From: Nitrososphaera sp.
GTDB taxonomy: Archaea; Thermoproteota; Nitrososphaeria; Nitrososphaerales; Nitrososphaeraceae
Length of the DNA stretch: 6,178 bases
NCBI GenBank assembly: GCA_025450475.1
Contig: JANWHJ010000039.1
Location: forward strand, 1 to 6,178
Reading direction: 5' to 3'
The notes below the pieces were generated by a model. The model worked only from the letters and a program-made list of their open reading frames with translations. It was not told where the DNA came from and did no database searches. Shown piece by piece: positions 1 through 5,554 of the stretch; positions within the stretch are counted from its first letter, which is position 1, and each line of letters begins with the position of its first letter. The translations under genes were made by a program, and so were the position numbers.

Positions 1-358
1 AACTGTCAGGAATCGGGTGAGAGGCTTGCGTAATCGACACTCTCTTTATTCTTGCCTTGGTTCCGTAAGGTACGGTGATCGCGCCGGCCGAGACTCTCCC
101 CTGTAAGATCGGATGGAGCGCCTTGGTCATGCCTGCAGCCGCCTTGCCAGCTCCAACAACATACACGTGATCAAATTTCGTCAACCTAATCATCCTACCG
201 GAGACGTCGCGCACCGACAATTCTCTGTTGAATTTTACTGCGCGTGGTACAAGCCTCGCCGGCATAGCGCTTTCAATTGCGGCTTCAAGAGCGGCAAGAA
301 CAATCCTGGAAGACCTGTCGCTGTGCAATCTAGAAAGCTCTCGGTAATTTGTGATCAA
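1..358 (-). CDS. Glycerate kinase, MOFRL/DUF4147 family (N-terminal part, cut by window edge)
   Basis: This is the first 119 codons of a kinase expected to phosphorylate D-glycerate to phosphoglycerate in the cytosol; archaeal members of this family usually give 2-phosphoglycerate. The reading frame is open from a stop just upstream (about position 418) to the left edge. Family features seen are a leading helix (RIVLAALEAAIE, residues 19-30), the glycine-rich nucleotide-binding-like motif VVGAGKAAAGM (67-77), a strand ending in VPYG (96-99), and SHPIPDS (113-119), which matches the family's 'HPxPD' segment. No ATG or GTG lies in frame before the helix, so the TTG at 358 is chosen. It gives a family-like short N-terminus (MITNYRELSRLH), and a weak TATA-like element lies about 27 bases upstream, which suits a leaderless start. 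Full members are about 400-450 residues, so roughly three quarters is missing. It lies downstream of mpgS on the same strand, 221 bases away, probably as a separate transcript. Family call is firm; start codon is less so. Confidence 0.85.
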   Translation of the reverse strand, partial: MITNYRELSRLHSDRSSRIVLAALEAAIESAMPARLVPRAVKFNRELSVRDVSGRMIRLTKFDHVYVVGAGKAAAGMTKALHPILQGRVSAGAITVPYGTKARIKRVSITQASHPIPDS

Positions 359-381
359 TTGCCTGACTGTGTTCGAGGTGC

Positions 382-391
382 TTAATTTCTG
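382..391 (-). promoter_or_regulatory. Weak TATA-like element for the glycerate kinase gene
   Basis: Read on the minus strand the element is AGAAATTAAG. Its centre (near 386) is about 27 bases before the TTG proposed as start, the normal archaeal TATA-to-transcription-start distance. This would give a leaderless message. The match to a TATA box is modest, and the spacing is the main argument. Confidence 0.3.
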
Positions 392-455
392 TATTGCGCA
401 TATGCAGAAGTTGTATTAGTGCAGATGTAGTACATGTTGTCCAAGACAGAACCCC

Positions 456-485
456 AATCCATGTCGCCGCGGCAGCGCGGGGATT
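456..485. other. GC-rich bulged hairpin between mpgS and the glycerate kinase gene
   Basis: AATCC (456-460) pairs with GGATT (481-485), and CCGCG (467-471) pairs with CGCGG (476-480) around a GCAG loop. Together they make ten base pairs with one six-base bulge on the left arm. It lies about 95 bases past the mpgS stop and about 100 bases before the glycerate kinase start. No T-run follows it directly on either strand, so it does not look like a classic terminator. It could be a 3' RNA structure or a protein-binding site. The rest of the 221-base gap shows no convincing gene. Confidence 0.35.
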
Positions 486-539
486 CTATTTGTTAATCTC
501 TAGAAAATGCACCTGTACCTCTTCCACTGCGGTTGTTGT

Positions 540-554
540 GTTTTCAAAAAACAT
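540..554 (-). terminator. Possible T-run terminator after mpgS
   Basis: On the minus strand a run of six T (551-546) lies about 30 bases beyond the mpgS stop codon. It sits within a small inverted repeat, TGTTTT-TTG-AAAACA. Archaeal transcription can end at T-runs without a strong stem, so this is a reasonable end for the mpgS message. It has not been tested. Confidence 0.35.
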
Positions 555-579
555 TGCGCACAAATCTGCAAGTTGACTG

Positions 580-1773
580 CTACTTTAGCCTGCCGATCCG
601 CAAGAATGTATCTGCCTTTTCCCTGAGGCCCTTCTCGAATTCTGGCATGTGTATGGTGTTTATCGGCTCGAGCATATGGTACTTCTTGCTGTAGTCGACC
701 CTTTTCTTTGTCACGTGTCTCAGCTGGTCCTGCAAGATTTCCTTCTGATCAGGAGTGCAGATCTTACTGCCAAATATCGTGGCAAGTGATGCTTCAAGCA
801 TTTCGTTCAGGTGCGCAATGCCTTTGTCTTCGTGGAAGTGCGGGTTCCTAGTTTCTATCTGGAAGACCTCTACACCTTTTTCCACTATTTGCGGGTACTC
901 TGAAGGCACCAGCCCACCAAACTTTTCAAAAATGTCGACAAACTCGCGCGTTTCTATAGAGTAGCCACTGGTGTACTGCAGGCATTCTGCAAGAGGCATC
1001 GACAGCGCGTGCTCGCCGGCGTTGCCGGTATTGATGACATCGGTTTCAAAGCCAGTTATACTTGCAAGGAGCGCGTTGAGGTTCTTATTGGTGATCTCGG
1101 ACACTCTTCCCCACTTTGAGAACTGCAGCAAGTTATTCTTGATTTTTGGTTTGAACACCCACGATACCCTCACGTTGCAGTAGGGCGTGGTAGACATGCC
1201 AAAGCCTGCCGCAAATATCTTCACATATTCGTTGACAGCGCCGGGCACATAGTTATCGCTGTCTATGAAGCCGACATAATCCTTGTGGTACATCCTTGCT
1301 GCAAGCAGACCGATTATCATGCCCTCTGCCTTGCCATTCCTGATGCCGCCGTCGGAATCTAGTATCGAATCGTAGCCAACCCTCTTGAAGACCTCTGCAA
1401 GACCCGGATCGCGTTGGTGGATCATCACGATGCGCTTGTCCATGAACCGGCCGAGCTGCCTGACGGCCTCTGTCTCCATTGCAAATCTGTCCACCGGACT
1501 CCTCGCACTGTTGGACACGATTATGACGAGGCACTCGTTTGGTATTCCACTAAGCACGCCTTCGAGCAACTTTAGTTTCTCGTCCTTTACCGGGATGATT
1601 ATTGCAAGGTCGTGCAAGATATTCGAAATTTCGTCGTAGTCGAATTTCCTGACTGTCTGGTGCGACGACTGGAATCCCTTAGACTTGCCTGAGTCTAGCT
1701 CGTAAATGCGTTGCACAGCGTGGATACTCACCGCACCCAGGCGCTCAGTGTACCGGGGAAAGTCCAGCTTCAT
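580..1773 (-). CDS. mpgS: Mannosyl-3-phosphoglycerate synthase (GT55), 397 residues
   Basis: The enzyme transfers mannose from GDP-mannose to 3-phosphoglycerate to give mannosyl-3-phosphoglycerate, the committed step to the osmolyte mannosylglycerate, in the cytosol. The whole protein follows the archaeal MpgS pattern: N-terminus RLGAVSIHAVQ (11-21), Rossmann-like strand LAIIIPVKDEKL (56-67), IIVSNS (84-89), HQRDPGLAEVFK (119-130), GKAEGM (147-152), metal-binding DSD in FIDSDNYVPGAVNEYV (169-184), WGRVSEITN (221-229), TGNAGEHAL (249-257), and FQIETRNPHFHEDKG (304-318), whose histidines fit the conserved metal/substrate site. The length matches the family (about 390-400). I start at the ATG at 1773, not the in-frame ATG at 1815. 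Homologues begin just before 'GAVxIH', and a TATA box would otherwise fall inside the coding region. The partner phosphatase MpgP is not in the window, and no HAD domain is fused here. Confidence 0.96.
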   Translation of the reverse strand: MKLDFPRYTERLGAVSIHAVQRIYELDSGKSKGFQSSHQTVRKFDYDEISNILHDLAIIIPVKDEKLKLLEGVLSGIPNECLVIIVSNSARSPVDRFAMETEAVRQLGRFMDKRIVMIHQRDPGLAEVFKRVGYDSILDSDGGIRNGKAEGMIIGLLAARMYHKDYVGFIDSDNYVPGAVNEYVKIFAAGFGMSTTPYCNVRVSWVFKPKIKNNLLQFSKWGRVSEITNKNLNALLASITGFETDVINTGNAGEHALSMPLAECLQYTSGYSIETREFVDIFEKFGGLVPSEYPQIVEKGVEVFQIETRNPHFHEDKGIAHLNEMLEASLATIFGSKICTPDQKEILQDQLRHVTKKRVDYSKKYHMLEPINTIHMPEFEKGLREKADTFLRIGRLK

Positions 1774-1792
1774 AGTACATGGTAAAAGGTGA

Positions 1793-1801
1793 TAATATAA
1801 A
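1793..1801 (-). promoter_or_regulatory. mpgS: TATA box of mpgS
   Basis: The minus-strand sequence TTTATATTA is centred about 24 bases before the ATG at 1773, within an AT-rich stretch (1791-1808). This predicts transcription starting at or within a few bases of the start codon, so a leaderless or nearly leaderless message. No Shine-Dalgarno sequence is visible, which agrees. The element also argues against translation from the upstream ATG at 1815. Confidence 0.6.
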
Positions 1802-1830
1802 ATATTTTGGCACATGACCTTGCAAAAATC

Positions 1831-1837
1831 TTTAAAA
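1831..1837 (+). promoter_or_regulatory. Candidate TATA box for the glycoside hydrolase gene
   Basis: TTTAAAA, preceded by an A-rich stretch (CAAAAATC) that could serve as a BRE, lies in the 145-base divergent region. Transcription would start near 1858-1864, leaving a leader of about 55-60 bases before the GTG at 1919. That is longer than for the other genes here. It lies about 30 bases from the mpgS TATA box on the other strand, so one regulator could act on both promoters. Confidence 0.4.
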
Positions 1838-1918
1838 CAGAAGCCCCAGTACTGTCAAATCCAAGGTGCATGAGAAATAACCCGAACTCTTGACAGCATC
1901 CACACGGCCCTCTCCTAC

Positions 1919-4543
1919 GTGAAGGGCAGCCTGCAAAATGTGATAATTGTACAGGGCGTGGAAAAGCATCAAGGTTTCATATTCTCACTTCTGAACCCGC
2001 CAGTCCCACTTGGTGGCAACATAATTGCGCTTGACGTCTATGTGGACGAGTTCCCGCTCCCGAAAAGGTCGGTTTTTGTCGCAACGCCTGACGACGTGGT
2101 CAACGCTACCGCTTTGTCAGAGAGCCGGCCGGTCCCCTTTAGGCCGTTCCAAAGCGCAAGGTTCCTGGTGATGAAGGAAGGCGGTTTGGACGAGAAAAAA
2201 AGGCATAAGATAGTGATCGTGAGTAAGATGGAAGGCTTTGAGCAGATAATGATCCCGTTCACGTTTACAGATCGTGTGGGATATCGGAGCGGTAGGATAT
2301 TCATTCCCGAGATTGCGCAGGGCTCTGAATCGCAGGCACCCGGCGAGGATGGGATGGTCTTTCAGAATTTTACTGCGCCGCTTGTGCTGTCAGGCAAGAA
2401 GGCTTACATCGTGTGTTCCTCAAACGGGGCGCTTTCCGCCAACTGGACGTGGATGGGTGTGCGGTATGACAACGGCGGTTTGTATGTGCCGCCTGCAAGA
2501 GCGTTTGGGCGCATAATAGTGGAAATATCGATGGACGACGGCGTGCGCAAGAGACTTCCAAATTTCGTCGTCGCGTCCCGCCACGAAAACGGCGTCCTCC
2601 ACACTAGGCACGAACTGGCGGGGCTAGAAGTGAAAAGGAAGCTTCTCGTGCCCTTTGAAAGCAGAGGCTTCATCATGGCGTTGGAGCTAAGGCTGCTCGA
2701 CGGCTTAAAGGCTCTTTCGGGCAGAAAGGTGACGAAGAAGCGCAAGATCAGAATACACTTCCTGATAGATGGCAATATTACAAGCTATGGGCTAGCAGCG
2801 GTGTCGCAGAGCATCACCGCGAAGTTCAGTACGAAGAATAACTGCCTTCAAGTTAGCACGGCGTCACCAAAGCACACTGGGGTGCATTACTCAGGGGTGA
2901 TCGGCGCGGCCCCCGGCAACTTCACGCCAAGCAGAATACTGACAGACTCCTTTGCCAACGACCTGGAGTTGTCGTACGACGTAAAAATCGAAACAGGCAA
3001 GACCGTGGAACTTGCTCTTGTTGGAACTGGAGGCTTTATTAGCGTTGACTCCTGCCTAAGAGAGTTCCGCAAGATGAGAGACAACTATCACCGGCTCACC
3101 GCAGAAACAGAACAAGGGTTCAGGGATTTTTCTTCTTCGACCCTGAACGCCAGATCGCCCCAATCAAGGCCGGAACAGGGCATGCCAAAGTTGCTGGCAG
3201 CGTACGAAAGAGCCAAGGCAGGCCTACGGTACCTAAAGGCAGAGTACGACGGTCTCGGCGAAGGGATCTGCGCGGGGCTTCCGCGCTTTCCGAATTATTG
3301 GGCAAGAGACACAGGCTGGGCCCTGCGGGGCTACCTCGCGATTGGTGACTATACCTTTGCAGCCGCTGCAATAGACAACTTTATGCGCAGGCAAGCGAGG
3401 CAGACGACAAAGGCAGCAGGCAAAGGTGAGCTCCCGATGATAATCAGCGGCAGAGCGTTCCTCCACACAACTACTTTCGGATCGGCCGACTCGACGTTCC
3501 TCTTTCCATGGGCGATCAAGGAGTACGTGCTTGCCACCGGGGATATCGGATATCTGAAAAAGAGGTGGAAGTCGATAGTAGATCTCGTGAACTGGGGATT
3601 CTCAAAGGACCTGGACGGGGATGGGCTGATCGAGCACGGCTTCACAGGTATCGCCGAAAAACTCCCCATACAGGACTCGACATGGATGGATCACATTGAC
3701 CGAAGAAAGAGCGCAAATGATATTCAAGCACTTTTCTACGAAAGCCTAAAGATAGGAAGCGAGCTGGCAATCATAGCCGGCGACAGTAGCAGCGAAAAGA
3801 GGTGGAGCAGTAGGGCCGCGGAGCTCAGAGAAGTCATTGACCGCGAATACTGGAACGCGAGCGCGGGCTTCTATTACGACACAATACGTAAGGACGGATC
3901 AAAGGACGCAAGTATAAGGCCAAACGCCTTAGTCCTCCTGCTCACCGGCGCGGTGACGGAGAGAAGGAAGGCAGATTCAGTGTTGGCCCGGATCGAGGAT
4001 CAGGACGTGACAACTGCATGGGGCGTCAGGACGTTGAGTAGCCGCGACCAAAAGTACCAGCCGACGCTCTATCACGACGGCGCTGTTTGGCCGCTTGTCA
4101 CGGGCTGGGCAGCGGCTAGTGAGATAAAATTCGGCAGGAAAGAGCAGGCGTTGCGTTATCTCGAGTTTATGGCAGAAAGAATACTACACGAAAACGGCAT
4201 GTTTGCGGAAACGTACAGGGGAGACAGACCGGAACCGTTCAACTCATGCATTCTCCAGGCATGGTCTGTCGGCATGTATGCTTATGCGCTGCGCGAAATG
4301 ATGCTTGGCATGAAGGTGAATATGTTAGACAATATGATACAACTTGAACCGAGCATCCCAGAGTCGCTCAAGGACGCTTATGCCCCCGTGGAGTTCGAGC
4401 ATTTCATTCCTCGCAGCGGCGGAACAGCAAGACTTAAGATCACAATCGATTCGCACAACGAAAAAATATGCGCTTCGTGGAGGGATGGGGGAAGCAAGAG
4501 GCCGGAGATCTTCAGCAACTCCTACCCAGTAACCATAACTTAG
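1919..4543 (+). CDS. Glycoside hydrolase, amylo-alpha-1,6-glucosidase / GDE_C-like (GH133-type barrel), 874 residues
   Basis: Residues 1 to about 390 are a beta-rich region I cannot assign to a named family. A helical lead-in (about 402-450) opens an (alpha/alpha)6 barrel, and a small beta domain ends the protein (about 805-874). Barrel motifs resemble the glucosidase half of glycogen debranching enzymes: AGLPRFPNYWARDTGW (D464), GELP, GSADSTFLFPW (521-531, compare 'NTADATLWF'), TGDIGYLKKRW, DGDGLIEHG, STWMDH (D591), SIRPNAL, YHDGAVWP (718-725) and MFAETYRG (E764) before QAWSVG. D591 and E764 match the Asp of 'TWMD' and the Glu of 'PELTNE', the acid and base reported for debranching enzymes. 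No signal peptide or membrane segment is seen, so it is likely cytosolic. It probably hydrolyses an alpha-linked sugar. Glycogen or maltodextrin is the default substrate, but its place divergent from mpgS also suggests mannosyl- or glucosylglycerate. GTG 1919 is the only usual start, yet coding-like codons run upstream to 1874, so the N-terminus is uncertain. Confidence 0.82.
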   Translation: MKGSLQNVIIVQGVEKHQGFIFSLLNPPVPLGGNIIALDVYVDEFPLPKRSVFVATPDDVVNATALSESRPVPFRPFQSARFLVMKEGGLDEKKRHKIVIVSKMEGFEQIMIPFTFTDRVGYRSGRIFIPEIAQGSESQAPGEDGMVFQNFTAPLVLSGKKAYIVCSSNGALSANWTWMGVRYDNGGLYVPPARAFGRIIVEISMDDGVRKRLPNFVVASRHENGVLHTRHELAGLEVKRKLLVPFESRGFIMALELRLLDGLKALSGRKVTKKRKIRIHFLIDGNITSYGLAAVSQSITAKFSTKNNCLQVSTASPKHTGVHYSGVIGAAPGNFTPSRILTDSFANDLELSYDVKIETGKTVELALVGTGGFISVDSCLREFRKMRDNYHRLTAETEQGFRDFSSSTLNARSPQSRPEQGMPKLLAAYERAKAGLRYLKAEYDGLGEGICAGLPRFPNYWARDTGWALRGYLAIGDYTFAAAAIDNFMRRQARQTTKAAGKGELPMIISGRAFLHTTTFGSADSTFLFPWAIKEYVLATGDIGYLKKRWKSIVDLVNWGFSKDLDGDGLIEHGFTGIAEKLPIQDSTWMDHIDRRKSANDIQALFYESLKIGSELAIIAGDSSSEKRWSSRAAELREVIDREYWNASAGFYYDTIRKDGSKDASIRPNALVLLLTGAVTERRKADSVLARIEDQDVTTAWGVRTLSSRDQKYQPTLYHDGAVWPLVTGWAAASEIKFGRKEQALRYLEFMAERILHENGMFAETYRGDRPEPFNSCILQAWSVGMYAYALREMMLGMKVNMLDNMIQLEPSIPESLKDAYAPVEFEHFIPRSGGTARLKITIDSHNEKICASWRDGGSKRPEIFSNSYPVTIT

Positions 4544-4560
4544 TCAATACTAATAATGTT

Positions 4561-4582
4561 CATTTTTCACTAGAAATTAGTG
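4561..4582 (+). terminator. Possible terminator after the glycoside hydrolase gene
   Basis: About 20 bases past the stop codon lies a run of five T (4563-4567), followed at once by a small perfect hairpin, CACTA-GAAAT-TAGTG (4568-4582). The T-run precedes the stem rather than following it, so this is not a bacterial-type terminator. It is compatible with T-run termination in archaea. Confidence 0.35.
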
Positions 4583-4851
4583 GTGGGCTTTCCTCCATAA
4601 AGAGCACTTACCAGAGTTTGAGGGTCTCCTGTTCACTTCAGTGCTGATTCTTCTTGTAATGTTGTTTCTAGGAAGCCATTGCTCGGCTCAGGCGGAGGCC
4701 CAATGCCGGCTAGAATCTTGCCGGATTCGTACCCACACCTCGGTCTTTGCACCGGTTCATCTTTGCGTCAAGATGCACTCTGGCCCAATAGACGTCTTCT
4801 TTATTGTCTTTTGGGTAGGCCTTGAAAAAATTTGAGTCTGTACTAAAGGCA

Positions 4852-4858
4852 TAAATTA
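4852..4858 (+). promoter_or_regulatory. TATA box of the DUF2203 gene
   Basis: The sequence TAAATTA (within CATAAATTATC) is centred 26 bases before the ATG at 4881, the ideal archaeal distance for transcription to start on the first base of the codon. No Shine-Dalgarno sequence is seen, so a leaderless message is predicted. Confidence 0.55.
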
Positions 4859-4880
4859 TCTCCAAATCGATCTTAGTCTG

Positions 4881-5297
4881 ATGTTTACGCTGTATACTCC
4901 CCAGACTGCAAACAAGGCGTTGCCAGAAATCAGGCGTCTGTTTTCAAACATCCTCATGTACAAAAAGCAGGCTGTGGCACTGCAAGAGCAGGTCGAAATA
5001 GTGGTGCAGTCTGGCAACCAGTTTGACCGATTTGTCAAGAAAAAACAAGAGCTCAATGCCGCTGTTTCGAGCTACTACAAGGCGATAGAGCAGCTGGAGA
5101 CTACAGGGGTGGTGATCAAGGACGTGGAACAGGGTTTGCTTGACTTTCCTTCGCGGAGGGTTGACGTGGAAGTGTGGCTTTGCTGGAAGGTGGGGGAGGC
5201 AGACGTGAAGTTCTGGCATGCAAAGGACGAGGGTTTTATGGGCCGGAAGCCACTTGGAACCGATGGTTTCAAAGATGATATTTCTAAGCTCGTTTAG
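4881..5297 (+). CDS. DUF2203 family protein, 138 residues
   Basis: A small cytosolic protein of unknown function, recognised as DUF2203. It begins with the family's 'FTL..AN..LPE' opening (MFTLYTPQTANKALPEIRRL, residues 1-20). A long helical region with heptad-like spacing follows (about 14-74), likely a coiled coil. The conserved C-terminal block comes next: GVVIKDVEQGLLDFP (76-90), VEVWLCWKVGE (96-106), FWHAKDEGFMGRKPL (111-125). The length is normal for the family, whose members occur in archaea and in several bacterial groups. The start ATG is fixed by the family N-terminus and by a TATA box 26 bases upstream. A T-run directly after the stop makes a single-gene transcript likely. There is no signal peptide or membrane segment. 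The role is unknown, and the neighbours give no strong hint. Confidence 0.9.
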   Translation: MFTLYTPQTANKALPEIRRLFSNILMYKKQAVALQEQVEIVVQSGNQFDRFVKKKQELNAAVSSYYKAIEQLETTGVVIKDVEQGLLDFPSRRVDVEVWLCWKVGEADVKFWHAKDEGFMGRKPLGTDGFKDDISKLV

Positions 5298-5298
5298 A

Positions 5299-5305
5299 AT
5301 TTTTG
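5299..5305 (+). terminator. T-run terminator after the DUF2203 gene
   Basis: Five consecutive T (5300-5304) begin three bases after the stop codon at 5295-5297. There is no stem. The position fits an archaeal T-run terminator. Confidence 0.4.
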
Positions 5306-5336
5306 GTAATGCTGTGTCACAAACCACAATTTCATA

Positions 5337-5477
5337 ATGGACAATAGTAAGCGGCAAAATCCCCAAGCTCATGATAAGACACCTGCCATACTCTGCAACT
5401 CCATGCCTGAACTCATCAATCTCCCTAATTCATCCAATATCTTCTATTGGTGGGTCATTCCGATCTTGCAGACTTGA
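5337..5477 (+). CDS. Doubtful small open reading frame, 46 residues
   Basis: An ATG-to-TGA frame in the gap between the DUF2203 and prenyltransferase genes encodes a polar N-terminal half (MDNSKRQNPQAHDK) and a C-terminus with a short hydrophobic end (NIFYWWVIPILQT). I recognise no family. No clear ribosome binding site or TATA element stands at the right distance. The frame may have arisen by chance. It is listed because it is the longest ATG-started frame in an otherwise empty 257-base gap. Confidence 0.15.
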   Translation: MDNSKRQNPQAHDKTPAILCNSMPELINLPNSSNIFYWWVIPILQT

Positions 5478-5478
5478 T

Positions 5479-5509
5479 ATCCGGTCTGACGCCCCACAAC
5501 TACCGGGAT
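5479..5509. repeat. Near-perfect inverted repeat upstream of the prenyltransferase gene
   Basis: ATCCGGT (5479-5485) faces ACCGGGAT (5502-5509), complementary apart from one extra G, across 16 bases. It sits about 45-75 bases before the proposed GTG start at 5555, just upstream of the likely promoter. This is a suitable place for a dimeric regulator to bind, though a chance repeat of this size is quite possible. Confidence 0.3.
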
Positions 5510-5524
5510 TGAGAATTCAAAAAA

Positions 5525-5534
5525 CATAGTAATG
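5525..5534 (+). promoter_or_regulatory. Weak TATA-like element for the prenyltransferase gene
   Basis: CATAGTAATG is centred about 26 bases before the GTG at 5555 and is preceded by an A-rich run (5519-5524) that could act as a BRE. The spacing predicts a leaderless message, as for mpgS and the DUF2203 gene. The TATA match itself is imperfect. Confidence 0.35.
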
Positions 5535-5554
5535 CCTGCATCGTAGCGTAACCA

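Larger units (their letters stand above)
4544..4880. other. 337-base intergenic stretch without a convincing gene
   Basis: Besides the T-run at its left end and the DUF2203 promoter at its right end, this stretch holds one open frame (GTG at 4641, or ATG at 4659, to 4835; 64 or 58 residues). Its hydrophobic start (MLILLVMLFLGSHCSA) looks like a signal peptide by chance or by nature. It has five cysteines, no TATA element at the right spacing, no ribosome binding site and no family I know, so I do not call it a gene. Positions 4704-4731 can fold into two mutually exclusive hairpins, which leaves a small RNA possible. No tRNA was found after a T-arm-like string (GGATTCGTACCC) was checked. Confidence 0.4.

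Noticed and set aside
113..385. Plus-strand 90-residue frame at the left end
   Set aside because: It lies antisense to the glycerate kinase, whose translation shows clear family motifs. The plus-strand product shows none.
486..554. 22-residue minus-strand frame (MFFENTTTAVEEVQ...) between mpgS and the glycerate kinase gene
   Set aside because: It is very short, overlaps the likely mpgS terminator and has no start signals. The composition looks coding-like, but not enough to call a gene.
1774..1815. 14-residue N-terminal extension of mpgS from the ATG at 1815
   Set aside because: The extension covers the TATA box, has no counterpart in known MpgS proteins, and the ATG at 1773 gives both the family N-terminus and the right promoter spacing.
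4715..4760. Possible tRNA on the minus strand, suggested by a GGTACGAATCC string
   Set aside because: The flanking bases do not form a five-pair T stem, and no anticodon or acceptor stem could be found at the required distances.
4641..4835. 64-residue plus-strand frame with a signal-peptide-like start
   Set aside because: It has no promoter or ribosome binding site at a suitable distance, no family resemblance and an odd composition with scattered cysteines. A frame of this length is expected by chance in a gap of 337 bases.
4944..5372. Minus-strand 142-residue frame across the DUF2203 gene
   Set aside because: It is antisense to a clear DUF2203 protein, and its product resembles no family.
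5366..5406. Possible C/D box small RNA (ATGATAA ... CCTGA)
   Set aside because: The C box deviates from consensus, no internal D' and C' boxes are evident, and the flanks do not pair to form a terminal stem.
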